Positions 35,536 through 47,574 of a DNA stretch of 64,000 bases are shown here, one piece after another. The notes under the pieces are model-generated. The model made no database searches. It had not been told where the DNA came from and saw only the letters and a program-made list of their open reading frames with translations. Made by a program: the position numbers and the translations under genes. Position 1 is the first letter of the stretch. The number at the start of each line of letters is the position of its first letter. Location of the stretch: positions 124,001-188,000 of the forward strand of contig WNNJ02001795.1 of the NCBI GenBank assembly GCA_012934845.2, given 5' to 3'. This DNA is from Pomphorhynchus laevis (lineage: Eukaryota; Acanthocephala; Palaeacanthocephala; Echinorhynchida; Pomphorhynchidae).

Positions 35536-36643
35536 CCGTTTCAGCTTTGAAAAGCTTCATCGGTTGCAGCGCATACAATGCCATCGCATGAAAAACACTA
35601 TAGATAAAATCAGAAAAAAATACTGTATGCTAATTGCATGACGTAACTTGCGCTTTCGAAGTCAATGCAATGCAGTGAATTCTGTTAATTGTAATAGACA
35701 TCAATTGGATCATGTGCTGCAACTAACGATACTTCTCAAAGACGAAACTGTACGCCGTCTTGCAGTGTAGAAACAATAAATTCCTTATGCAGAAGTCTAA
35801 TGAAAAGTCTTAGGGAAGTCTCATGAGAAGTCTCATGAAAAGTATCATGAGAAGTCTCAGTGAAGTCTTAGAAAAGCAGATATGTGTAATAGACAGTCCT
35901 GGTTGAATAAAACATATAATTTATTTAAGTATTATATACATAATTTGCATTGAGATTATTAGTCTTATTTAGCAAGCTAAATAAGATTAAAAATGAATGA
36001 AATTATAAACGATGACTTTTCGGTGTAAAATTTAAAAGTAAATTTTTAAGTTCGAGTTTATTTTTAAAATTTGATTTTCAATAAAATTTGTATCGATAGT
36101 TAACCGAAGGTCAATAGCAAAATACACTATTTGTAAAATAACGTGTTTTATGTAATTAGCAAGTAGCTATATAAATAATTCGTAGATAATGAATACCAAT
36201 AAAATATTTGGCACTAAAATATAACCTATTTTATCCGATGATTGTTCGAATTTCAAAATTGTATTTCAATTCGTCAAATCTAGGAACGAGTTAGCTAACA
36301 AATATATCTTACTGAATTTTACTTTAAATTTATCACGAATTGCGAATTTTTCCAAATTATTTGTCATAATTTAGAAATAGCAAATATGTAAATCTGATCA
36401 GATAACAGATTGTCATATATAAATTATAAATAAAAATAAATAATTATAAATAATAAATAATTATAAAAGATCGATTTAAAAACAATGGACCACAAATTTT
36501 TTGATTGCATTAAGATCGACCTATTCTTCCATGTGTAATAATCTCATAAAGTAATGTCAAATTACAGCTAATATAATCTTGATAGCATAATTATCATTAG
36601 GCGTGTTTTCTAATGTTTCAATATTTGAATGAAAGCAACTTAC

Positions 36644-36932
36644 TTTAAACGGTCGACTTTACTCTGAACTCTGCACTGTTTGAATAATCTTCTAATTGCA
36701 TCACTGTTTAAATTGATCTTGTTAAATTTTAGTACACATAATCGATAACAGTTTGATATACAATAACTCATCCACATGAACATCGTGTTTATACTTGACA
36801 TTATTGCGGACAAGATAAAACACCAGAAAGGCCAATGAAAACACCATTGTACCAACTTTTGATTTTTATCGAGTTTTACGGACATTTTGCAATCTTTCAT
36901 ATACGATATAGCCCCAGATGAAGTCAGGATGC
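36644..36932 (-). CDS. Exon of the minus-strand gene with a membrane segment
   Basis: The frame runs from an ATTTAG acceptor to a GTAAGT donor. It could reach 36996, where NVTIRYLG precedes the start chosen here. It encodes ILTSSGAISYMKDCKMSVKL, then DKNQKLVQWCFHWPFWCFIL and SAIMSSINTMFMWMSYCISN (one or two hydrophobic helices), then CYRLCVLKFNKINLNSDAIR and RLFKQCRVQSKVDRLK, a basic juxtamembrane stretch. The layout (Asp-Cys loop, last helix, basic tail, then Ser/Asn-rich exons) recalls the end of a Frizzled/Smoothened-type receptor, but identity is too low to name it. Confidence 0.45.
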
Positions 36933-37541
36933 CTAAATATCTGATTGTTACGTTCCTATTGTACCACGTTGTAGATGTAATATAATAAGTGAACAAAAAT
37001 GTTTAAATATTTTTCTATAATTTACTGCTTACGGATGCAATATCTTAACTGCTTATAAATTAATACTATATAATATTTTACTGTTCTGTTAACATAAATA
37101 TTGGTTGAGTTAGTATAATTAATATATAATTAATATTAATTTTAATTAATAAAATTAAATTAAGTATTTAAATATTTTTTATATTTAAATATTTTTTAGT
37201 ATATTTTTTTATATTATTTTTAATTTATATAAAAATTAACTATTATAAAAGTTAAGTATAAAATGGATCGTTTCGCTGTGATTCATAGTTCAAACTGATT
37301 AAATTTTCTAAAATTGCATCATTCCCATATTTAAGTAAAACTAAAAAATTATACAAATCTATACCCAAATTATATAAGTTGATGCTATAAAGAAATCATT
37401 TTTGTCTGATTGCACGATGTTTTATCTGCAAAACCTTCTGTCGATTCTGCTTGCCGGTATTTTCAAATGTGTTTATTTACAAAAATGATACAATGTAGAT
37501 CGGAAAATTGAACATATAGACACGTTATTCAGAACAATGGT

Positions 37542-37557
37542 ATTATAAATCATGACC
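37542..37557 (+). repeat. Left boundary repeat of the LINE array
   Basis: ATTATAAATCATGACC. The same 16 bases recur at 43192-43207 between LINE A and LINE B. The first 11 recur at 50261-50271 after LINE B. The ATG is the first codon of ORF1 in both LINEs. Confidence 0.75.
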
Positions 37558-38926
37558 GATAAGAATTTTCAGTTCGAAATGTTTTGCATATGAGTGTGTT
37601 CAAACGATTAAAGGATTTAGCAAATATGCAAACAACTGTCAATTCTCAAGCAAGTACTGGCAAAAAGCAGCAAGATAAGCTTATCGTAGACAAGGCAAGT
37701 GATTTGTTTACTGGATCAATCGTTGAGCAAGGGGAACTCCCACTGTACCTAAACGGACGAACTTAATTTGCTTTAAATTTACTGAACCTATACAAAGGAA
37801 CAACGTTTTCAACATCTTCCTTAGGAACTTCTCTTCAGGTTTCAAAGGGAGAGTTGTTTTTCATTCATAAAAATATTAAGAGGCAGAGGTTAGGGTATCA
37901 TTTTGTACCTCCGACCTTGATCTTGATTACTTGGACTATTTCAAAAAACTATTCAAGTCGTGGTAAGATCATTTACAAACCTATCCAAGCAACTTTAAAA
38001 GTCAACAACATACCGACATGCATATTAGATGAAGACATTCTAGCACTCGAACATTATTTTAAGATTAGCAATAACAGATTTATTACAGGAAAGAGAGGAT
38101 TGCCGATTCCCGTGGCATTTTGTTCTGCATCGGTCGACGTGGCCGAGTGTCTAGTTCACTCCAAATGTAACCCTTTCCTATGGCATAATCTGACATTTAC
38201 TCTGATCGCAACTGACTCTATGATCTACCCCCGTCATAATGCCTGTCACAGATGGATACATTGGATTTCTGGATGTCTTCTTCACCGCTCTTGCGAGATA
38301 TGTGGTTATCCGGATGCCCATTCAGAAAAATGCGAAAGATCTCTGCACTGTATTAACTGCGGGTAAGTTCACCGAGCCTGGTCGATAAAATGTGCTTCCT
38401 TCAAAAGTTACAAGAATCGTCATATAGTAGCTCAGATAAAGCCATCCAGCTTCGCCGATGCATGTTCCGCTATTAATAGCATAAGAATGACCGACTTAGA
38501 CCTATTACGGCATATTGAGGCTAAGCACCAAGAATCAATGGATAAGATGATCGAATTGATAAAGAACCTCATTTCACAGATTGGTGGAGCTTTTAGTCCA
38601 TCTACAAAAGTGGCAAAATCTAAAAAACCCAAGATCAAAGAAACGAATTGCTTCGTCAACGCAGTTCTTAGCCTCTTTTAAACTGACAAAGATCAGAAAA
38701 GATTGGAGCCTTGCGTCGGGAAATGAAGATAATGCCCGAGGGAAAATGACTTCACCTGTCGAGACTGGAGATGGAAAGGGCAAACCTATTCGCCTCAGGC
38801 TCCGACTAGGTGTAGGGCGTCCTACTCTGGTAACATTACGCAATAGGAAGTAACCGAGAGCCTTTTTCACTGAATATTCTTCAGTAGAATTCGGGAGGTG
38901 CTTCCGCCCTTATGCTTCTATCTGGT

Positions 38927-38943
38927 AGAGATGCAGATGTTAT
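38927..38943 (+). repeat. Left target-site duplication of the RTE element
   Basis: AGAGATGCAGATGTTAT, identical to 42126-42142. The last few bases on the element side are ambiguous because the RTE tail is itself (AAG)n. Confidence 0.85.
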
Positions 38944-41900
38944 GGTGGTGCGGTCCGTTCCTCCTCGTGGTGCCACTGGATAACGCTTACTCTCTGTGAG
39001 CGTGAACCAAACGCGGACCTTACCGACGACAGGCATGCGGCAGCCGGTCGGGAAAACAATTGTCGCAACCATCAAACCATGATAAAGTTTAATCAAAATG
39101 ACCCCGCCAATACTAAGGCGTCCTCTGTAGACGACGCGTTCAGGAGGTGCCATCCGGCCTGTTCGAAAAATTCACGAGGATGTGCGATCAGACAAGACCC
39201 GGTCTGTTCGGCAAATAAGCGAGGGTTCACGACGGAAGGACGACGCCGAGACGCAAGTGATCTGGCCCAATCATACGTACGAGTTGCAACGCTCAACGTA
39301 GGAACACTGACGGGTAAATCTCGAGAAATTGCAGCTGACCTAAAGAGGAGAAAGATTGACATTCTTGCAATACAAGAGACTAAATGGAAGGGCGGAAAAG
39401 CCAAGGAAATTGGAGACGGATACAAACTGTATTATATGGGAACTGAGACAGCACGAAACGGAGTAGCCATTGTCGTAGCAGAGAGACTCAGAGACCAAGT
39501 GTGCGAAGTGACGCGATACACTGGGAGGTTGATGAAGATTAAGCTGGCATTATGCGAAACGACCGTACACTACTTCTCTGTGTACGCTCCTCAAACAGGA
39601 TGCACAGATAAAGAGAAGCTGGACTTCTGGGAAATGCTAGATGAAAAGATGGCAGAAGTCCCCGAAGAAGACTATGTGATCATAGCCGGTGATATGAATG
39701 CCCATGTTGGACAGACGGATGAGAGTGAATGTCACGGTGGATATGGCATAGGTGAGAAGAACGCAGAAGGGGAACAACTACTGGAGTTTGCAACTACGCA
39801 CAACCTCACCATCACCAACACCAACTTCACAAAAAGGCCGAGCCACCTGTACACATATTACCATGGAACGGGCTCACAAATCAGGAAGTCGCAAATTGAT
39901 TTTGTCCTGGTGAGGCAAAAACACAAAAAGACGGTGCTAGACACAAAGGTCATTCCATCAGAGACCACAGCAACTCAACATAAGCCACTGATATGTGACC
40001 TGAAAATTGAAGTCCCCCGTAAACCGAGGCCAGAACAAACAAAGACGAGCCGAATCAAGTGGTGGAAACTGAGGGAAGAAGACACAGTTGGAACAAAGGC
40101 AAAGCTGGCCCGGATAAGACTACCTAGCATACATGGAGTACAGGACACCTGGACCGCGTTGCGCTGCACGATCCACCTAGCTGCAAAGCACATACTCGGA
40201 TCCACCAAGCCATGTCAAAAATACATCGACAAAGAAACTTGGTTTTGGACAGAAGAGGTCAAAGACGCAGTGAAGGCAAAGAAAAATTCATACAAGGCTC
40301 TCCGGATAGCACAAACACAGGAGAACAAAGATGAATATCACCGAGCGTAAAAGAAAGCAAGGAAACAAGTGGCTATTGCTAGGAGTAACCACCTAGATAA
40401 CCTCTACCAAAAGCTCGACACTCGAGAAGGAGAAAAAGGCGTGTACCGACTAGCCCGTTCAAGACGGAAGAAGGCAGCAGACATCGAGAAGTTCCATGGT
40501 ATCAGCAATGAGCAGGGAAAACTCATTATACACCCACAAGACGTGCTGGAGAGATGGAGAAGATATTTTAAAGCCATCTTTACAGAAGAGTTTGAACATC
40601 CACCAATACCAGAGGGGACTCCAAATCACACACAAGTCGATCCACTCAATGGTGCAGAGGTCAGAGAGGCAATGATGAAGATGAAGCCGGGTAAAGCCAA
40701 CGGACCCGATGATTTAGCGGTGGACTTCTGGAGAATCAATCCGGATGAGTGGACACCATGGCTAACTAATTTTCTCCAGAAGATTGTTGACGCAAAAGAG
40801 GTGCCAGAAGACTGGAGTCGAAGCATAACTATCCCAATCTGGAAGCAGAAAGGAAGCCCAGCAGATTGTGAAAACTACCGCCCAATTCGTCTTCTCAGTC
40901 ACACCATGAAAATCTTCGAGAGAGTGCTCGACAAGAGAATCCGTGACTCCGTCAAACTAAGTGTCAACCAGGCAGGCTTTGTGCGCAACTGTGGAGCCAT
41001 CGATGCAATACACTCAGCCAGACTACTCCTTGAAAAGCACAGAGAGAAGAAGCAGCCCCTCCATGTAGCTTTTCTGGACCTTGAGAAAGCGTTCGACAGA
41101 GTACCTCATAAGCTTATATGGTACGCTTTGAGACGCAGAAAAGTACCGGAGGAATTGATCGAATGGGTGAAGATGTTGTACAAAGGAACGACGAGCAATG
41201 TGCTAACAGCAGCGGGAAAATCCAGAGAATTTCCAATCTCAGTCGGTGTGCACCAAGGATCTGCACTCTCCCCATTACTATTCATCATAGTTATGGACGT
41301 GATTACGAAAGACCTTCTAAGACAAGCACCATGGACCATCCTGTATGCCGACGATGTTATGCTGGTATCTAAAGACAAACATGACCTCGAGCAACAAGTT
41401 CAGCAATGGCACGATCGCCTGGCACAGTTTGGGTTGAAACTGAACACAGCCAAAACAGAGTACATGACGACGAACCAGAACGAAGATGTAAGCATATCAG
41501 TTAATGGCGTGCTTCTGCCAAAGACAACTGCGTTCAAATATCTGGGATCAGTCATCTCCAGCACAGGAGGAGTGGCAAAAGACGTCACCACTCGCATCAA
41601 CGCAAGCTGGACAAAATGGAGAGCAGCCACTGGAGTTTTGTGCGACAAACGCATGCCAGACAAACTCAAATCGAAGTTCTACAGAAGCGTAATACGGCCT
41701 GTAGCAATGTACGGTGCTGAGTGCTGGGCAATGACAGCAGAAGCAGAACGTAAGCTTGGATGCATGGAAACCAAAATGCTAAGGTGGATCGCAGGAAAGA
41801 CTCGCCTAGATCATGTCCGTAACGAAGACATCCGCAAGCGATTTGGCGTAGCACCCATAGCAGACAAACTGAGAGAATCAAGGCTGCGATGGTATGGACA

Positions 41901-42125
41901 TGTAATGAGGGCAGACGTGAACACATTAGCGCAGGCACCATTTCAAATCGAGGTCGACGGAAAGAGACCAATAGGAAGACCACAGAAAAGATGGATGGAT
42001 ACCCTTCTTAAGGACATGAAAATGGTCGGACTCACGCCCAAAGACGCAGCAAAGAAGGCATTTTGGCGTCAACGATCGTGGCAAGCGGACCCCGTCATAC
42101 GGGATAAACGCTAAGAAGAAGAAGA
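38944..42125 (+). mobile_element. RTE-clade LINE, essentially full length
   Basis: A 3.18-kb element, the usual RTE size. It has a 135-bp 5' leader, one long coding region (39079-42114), and a simple (AAG)n tail that starts at the stop codon. A 17-bp target-site duplication flanks it. It is inserted in the endonuclease region of LINE A and is GC-richer than the host sequence, as expected for a recent arrival. Confidence 0.93.
39079..42114 (+). CDS. RTE endonuclease-reverse transcriptase, one in-frame stop
   Basis: An APE-type endonuclease comes first: ATLNVGTLTG, the catalytic Glu in AIQETKWKGG, GDMNAHVG, QIDFVLVR, and the terminal His in ATQHKPLICD. A linker follows. The RT has NYRPIRLLSHTMKIFERVLD, NQAGFV, motif A FLDLEKAFDRVP, motif B VHQGSALSPLLF, and motif C WTILYADDVMLVS. 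The C-terminal part has AMYGAECWAMT, ETKMLRWIAG, RFGVAPIADKLRESRLRWYG and GRPQKRWMDT. A TAA at 40348-40350, between the endonuclease and the RT (HRA stop KKARKQ), divides it into 423 and about 587 codons in the same frame. No other break is seen. It would nick the target and copy its own RNA there by target-primed reverse transcription. Confidence 0.93.
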
Positions 42126-42142
42126 AGAGATGCAGATGTTAT
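42126..42142 (+). repeat. Right target-site duplication of the RTE element
   Basis: AGAGATGCAGATGTTAT. LINE A coding sequence resumes directly after it (ATAGTCTTTCATGAAACGCG). Confidence 0.85.
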
Positions 42143-43696
42143 AGTCTTTCATGAAACGCGGTCTATCCGTTTTCCCCACAATATTACTCGAGTTATCCAT
42201 TAGCACATCTACGCCCTTTACTCCGTACAAACCCCATCTAACTCATCTTCATCTCAAGGTCTTTTAACCTTAGCGAAGAGCTCTTTAAGATCATCCCTCC
42301 TTTTAAATTACTCTTGTCCAGCCCTATCTTATTTAGTTATATCACTCTGTAAGAACGGTAAGATTATTAGCATAACTAATGTCTATATTTTGCCAGGAGA
42401 AATTCACAAGAACCGTGACCTCCTGGATCAAATATTGGGGAGCAGTTATGACATATAATTGGTGACTTCAACGACGGAACTAGTCGTTGGATTAATGAAG
42501 CACTCCGCAGAGCCAGTAACGACTATCTTATTCCTAAACCACCTTACCCTATTTTTCATTTCTCTAAAACAAATTCTCTCCTCAACATATTACTGCTACA
42601 TAAAATGTGGTTGATGAAACCCATTTGCACTGAGCATGGAGATGATGGCGCTCTCGATATAGATTCTAGCTGAGTAGGGATAGGGCGAGCATTGCTTACC
42701 TTAACCCTTCACAGTTACGGGGTTCACCGTTACGGTGAATTGGTCGGCGAACGCTGACCTGGATAGACTTAAACGTATCCTGAATAGAGCTAGTTGGGCT
42801 CAGAAATGGGCCCAGTATCTGTCATTGAATGGGAAAGCCCAAGTGCGCCTCTGGGGTACTTAAGCTATCTCAGGATTAGTCTTATTTTCAAGTGGACGTC
42901 TCCCAGAACAAAGACAAAGGTTTCTCAAGCTCCTCATCTCGAGATTATTGACCATAGTTCGTCTCGACTGGATTCTTAGTGGGTTAAAAAAACTCGAATG
43001 GTTTAGTCGTAAGCCAGCGCGCTGGTGCGGCCGGATGACTTAGATCCCTCTGGACCTGAGGCCGTAATGATTATAAGGAAGATAAAGGAAAGGCTACGAC
43101 TGGAATGGACAATTGATTTAATTTGCCTTTTTTGCGTGTTTTAATTTCTAAATTTTTTATCAGTTAAATAGTTTTAGCAAAACCTTTATTCATTATAAAT
43201 CATGACCATAATCAAAAACATGTCAAACATGCAGTCTTTGTGTTCCAAACCCAGGAAGTTTGGAACATGTACTAATGATCACTGGGAAGATCCCCACCCT
43301 GCTCTCAGAAAGTGTCCCAATAGTGGCTTGGATCATCCGATCTAGTCCAGAAAATTTAATAATTTTAAAATACACATAGGCAGGCATATTATACCGATAC
43401 AGAATCGCCCTCAACATTTTTCGAGGCGTCAAAATCAAATAAATCTTTCAGTATTGAGGATACCATAAAGTTAATAGACCAAAAGCATTAATAACACGTG
43501 GCAAATTCAATCAATGTTTTTAAAATTGATTGATACTCTTAATATTTTTACCCGGCATCTACATAACTACCCCGTCATCAACAGCTCTAACAAACTAGCA
43601 GTTTCAACGAAACTTCTGGTCTTCAATAGCTCGAACAAATGGACATCTTCAGCATCCCCGATGATAAGGGATGAGATCATAAGTCTTTCTTCTTGG

Positions 43697-43701
43697 GATA
43701 T
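43697..43701 (+). repeat. Target-site duplication GATAT (left) of the gypsy element
   Basis: GATAT directly precedes the left LTR, and the same five bases follow the right LTR at 47575-47579. Five bases is the usual length for Ty3/gypsy integrases. Confidence 0.85.
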
Positions 43702-43791
43702 TGTTAAGATCCAAAGTGAGGCTAATGTAGCTTTATTGAAAACATCTACAAAACAAATAACATTAAAACACGAGTTAATTAATTAACGACA
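43702..43791 (-). repeat. 3' LTR of the gypsy element (90 bp)
   Basis: On the - strand it starts TGTCGTTAATTAATTAACTC and ends CTTAACA. It differs from the other LTR at 3 of 90 positions. Confidence 0.9.
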
Positions 43792-46700
43792 TTCTCCTCC
43801 GCCAAACATAATCTCGTAGATACGCGGGAGTAGCTTTATTTCGCACGGGTCTTTCGTTGCTCTGCAGAATTTCATTTCCTTTCTCGTCGGATATTTTGAA
43901 AGTATCGTTTAAAGTATCGTCGTCCGTACTCACAGTTTTATCGTCGCTGTAGCTGGTATCAGGGTTATAGCTGCTTTCAATATCATCTTTAGTAGTTGTA
44001 AGTTGTGATGTATCGTTCGTACATTCATGATCTTCTATCATTAGATTTTGGCAGCTATATCCACCTGACAACCGTTGTCCGATATCGAAACCGGGAGCCA
44101 CGTCCCTTAAAGAAACCGCACCTTGTCGTTGATTAGGATATTCGATGATAGCGTATTTGTTGTTAGCAGTCACAAGTTTAGCTGGACAACCTATTGGTTC
44201 ATATTTCGATTCACGTCTATGATTCCGGACAAGTACAGATGCACCATCGGTCATCCATTTTGGAAACGTTTTGCCTTCATTACTCTTTCTGGGGTAAGAA
44301 AATATCCGTTCGTGAGGTGTGTAGTTGGTTGAAGTACATAAAAGACTCCTTATGCTATTGAGTGCTCTTGGTAATATTATTTGCCACTGATGAATAGACA
44401 TTCGTTCACTTCGTAACGTGGTAGTTATAGCTGTCCAAATTGTTGAATTGTATCGTTCGCATTGCCCGTTACCTCTTGGGTTGTACGGTGTTGTGGAACT
44501 GCTAGCGATTCCTCTCTCACTGAGAAATTGTCTGACATCCGATGACAGAAACGACGTATCTCTATCCGAATGAATATATTCTGGACAACCAAAAATAGCA
44601 AATATTTCGTCCAAACAATGACACACAGTTTTAGCAGACATATCGGGGCACGCGTAGGCAAAAGGAAACCGACTATACTCATCAATCACAACAAGGAGGA
44701 AACGGGATCTTGAATTACTCGGTAATGGTCCTTTGAAATCTATGCATAATCGCTCAAAAGGGCGGGTAGCTTTAATTACATGAGCCGTACAGGTATTTGA
44801 AAATCGAGGCTTAGAAAATTTACAAGCTTCACAACGTTCACAAATATTTTTCACATCATTTACTGAGAATGGAAGATTCCGTGATCTGACATAATGAGTT
44901 AACGGTCGTACACCGGGTGACATAATGATTCGTGAAGTTATCGTAATCCTCTATCGAAATTGGAAGTAGCACATATTCTAGATAAGGTATCTGCTGGTCC
45001 ATTCAAAGATCCCGGGCGGTAGAATATTTCAAAATCGTAATTGGCCAATTCTGCTTTCCAACGTTGTATTTTGTCGTTTTTTATCTTGCTTCCGTTTAGT
45101 TGATTGACTATAAAACTAACTGATCTTTGGTCTGTGATGATTTTAAAATGCCTTCCGATAAGAAAATGTCACCACTTAATAAGGGATTCCACTATGGCTA
45201 AAGCCTCTTTCTCGATTGCTGCCCATCTCTGCTCGCTTACATAAAGTTTTCTTGAAAAAAAAACGCAATCGGACGACCGTCTCCGTTCAGTGTAGCCGCA
45301 ATGCACGTTTCAGAAGCGTCTGTCTCGACAGTTAGCGCTTGAGCGTTATCGATGTGGTATAAAGAAGCACTCGCAATATCTGCTTTAAGCTTTTCAAATG
45401 ACAGTTTTGATTCAGCGTTCATAGGGAATGAAGCGTTTCTCAAGAATTCAATCTTTTGTGAAAATTCTGGTATCCAAGACGAGTAGTAAGCAAAGAGTCC
45501 AATACTTCGTTGTAAGGATCTGACATCGTAAGGGGAGTTCATGTAAAGCCTGCAATCTGTCCGAATCTGGTTTCAGTACTCCTTGACAAATTAAGTAGCC
45601 GAGAAGCTTTATTTCTTGTTAAATTCATTTAGTTGTATTCATTGTGAGCCCGCACTTGGTAGCGACACTGTTGAATTTGCCCAAATTTTCGTCGTGTTCT
45701 TGTTGGGTCATTCCGCAAATTGTAATGTTATCTAGATAGGCAAATGTACTTTTTAATTCATTTGTTTCAATCATGTGATCCATAAATCGCTGAAAGCATG
45801 ACACTGCATTCTTCAAGCCAAAGGGCAACCTCGCAAAGCAATATAATCTTCCATCTGCTTCAAAGGCAGTATATAGTCTATCGTCTGGATGTAGAGGAAC
45901 TTGATGATAAGCAGACTGTAAGTCAATTGTAGAAAACCATTTGTATTTACTAATTTCATACACAAGATCTTGTAAGTTTGGCAAAGGATAGGCATCCAGC
46001 AATGTATATTTATTTATTGTTTGTTAGTAATCAATAACAAGCCTGCGTTTATGTCTCTCCGAGCGCGTAACTACCACTTGAGCTAGCCATGGTGAAATAC
46101 AAGGTTCGATAATCCCATCTTTCAATAACTTCTGAACCTCCGATCGAATAAAATCACGATCGGCTGGATTATACCGGCGAGACCTCGTTGCAATAGGAAT
46201 GCAATGTTCATTTAGATGTGAAAATGGTCGAACTGGCTTGAAATCTATAGGTCGCAAAGCAGCAATTACCAATTCGTTTCTAGGACCATTCAATTTTAGT
46301 TTGAAACTCTTATGCTCATTCATAAAATCCATCCCCAATATTGCTTCGGTACATAAGTCGTCCAGAACATGAAATATAATGTTTTTATAAATTTGGGACT
46401 TGTAGATGATGGAAGTAGTGACATGGCCTTTAGTTAAAGTCTTGAAGCGATTAGTGGCCATTGTAATAGGCCGTATATCTCTGACGATAGGCAATTTCAT
46501 CTTACTCACAATATCAGTTCGAATAAAACTATAACAACTCCCTGTGTCAAACCAACACTCTACTCTTTTGTTGCAAATGGATATTTGGTCTACAGCTTTT
46601 CGGTCAGACAGTATTGAAGAAATGCACGCAGAGTATTTATTACGACCGAATTGTGAAGATCGACACGCTCTTGCAAAATGTTGTCCTTCCTTCTGACATT

Positions 46701-47484
46701 TATGGCAAATTGAATTTTTTGCCGGACAAGATTCTTGACTATGCTTTGATTGACTTCCACAAAAAAAAACACTTCCAATTACCTTTGATTGTTGCAACTA
46801 CTCTATCATTCATTTGTGCCAGTTGATCTGCCGCCTCTTTCTTTCTGCTGTCGGAAACATGAGCTAGTCGATACTAAGGTCCTTCGATTACCGTTGAACG
46901 TTTTTCCGCACTTTCCATAGCTTTTGCAATTTCAAAAGCGTCTGTTAGTGTTAAGGTACAGTTTTCAAGTAAACGTTCTCTAATTTTCTTTGAGGAAATA
47001 CCCGCTATGAACGCATTTAGAATTGCCTGATCTCGGTGATCTTGTGCCGATACTTCTTCGAACTTACATTCTTAGGCTAGTTGCTTTAAACTATTAGTGT
47101 AGTGTTGAATATCTTCTGCATCTTCTTCTCTTCTCGCGAATAGTATATATCGAGCATAAATGACATTGGTCGGTCGCTCAAACATCGATCGAAGCGTCTT
47201 GATAGCTTCTACATAATCAGGCAGTTGTTGAATTGACTTGAAAATTTGAGGAGAAACGTAATTACGCAGTAACGTTAATCGAATCTCACACGGAGCTCCG
47301 ATGTGTTCGATAAACGCTTCGAATGTTGATAGCCAATGTTTCCAAATATCCGCTCCGTTTGGGTCTTCTGTGTCTATTGTAAGTTTACTTAGCTGCAGAT
47401 ATCGTGCATAATCAACGTTCGCCAATTCGTTTCCGACTGGGTCCATCTTAAGAACAAATGCTCACACAAATGTTTTCAATAAAT

Positions 47485-47574
47485 TGTTAAGATCCAAAGT
47501 GAGGCTAATGTAGCTTTATTGAAAACATCTACAAAACAAATAACATTAAAACACAAGTTAGTTAATTCACGACA
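47485..47574 (-). repeat. 5' LTR of the gypsy element (90 bp)
   Basis: Same 90 bp with TG...CA ends. The gag start lies only about 40 bp downstream, so the leader is very short. The usual TGG-type primer-binding site is not obvious next to it. Confidence 0.9.

Larger units (their letters stand above)
37551..43200 (+). mobile_element. I/Jockey-type LINE copy A, split by an RTE element
   Basis: Starts at ATGACC. ORF1 pieces (37584-38680) include PPTLILITWTISKNYSSRG and CCHC knuckles CEICGYPDAHSEKC and CINCG followed by HRAWSIKCASFK, with an in-frame stop between the two parts of the second knuckle. The endonuclease begins near 38880 (SALMLLSGRDADV). After the RTE insertion it resumes with VFHETRSIR near 42148 and a GDFNDGTSRW motif near 42461. 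Almost the whole RT domain is absent, and the sequence jumps to the C-terminal part (RISLIFKWTSP near 42860). Stops and frame changes are frequent. The sequence ends at ATTATAAATC next to copy B. Confidence 0.75.
43702..47574 (-). mobile_element. Ty3/gypsy LTR retrotransposon, nearly full structure, broken
   Basis: A 3.87-kb element on the - strand inside LINE B, bounded by 90-bp LTRs (43702-43791 and 47485-47574, TG...CA ends) and a GATAT duplication. Parts in order, from the high coordinate: a gag region from 47446 starting MDPVGNELANVDYARYLQLS; a CCHC knuckle region and an aspartic protease (46.0-46.8 kb); reverse transcriptase (45.6-46.0 kb) of the FSTIDLQSAYHQVPL type; RNase H (45.2-45.5 kb); and an integrase with zinc-binding and catalytic core parts (43.8-44.9 kb). 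A purine-rich stretch lies just inside the 3' LTR. It looks broken in about four to six places and is a fossil. The LTRs differ at 3 of 90 positions, so the insertion is of moderate or young age. Confidence 0.9.

Noticed and set aside
37854-38366. Host zinc-knuckle protein of 170 residues
   Set aside because: The knuckles, the position after ATGACC and the endonuclease that follows show it is ORF1 of LINE A.
39079-40350. Host craniofacial-development-protein-2-like gene
   Set aside because: Database proteins with that name are RTE endonucleases. Here the RT follows in the same frame within one element with a target-site duplication.
43514-43786. 90-codon frame crossing the left gypsy LTR
   Set aside because: Its first part is LINE B ORF1 and its last 25 codons are LTR sequence, so it is not one gene.
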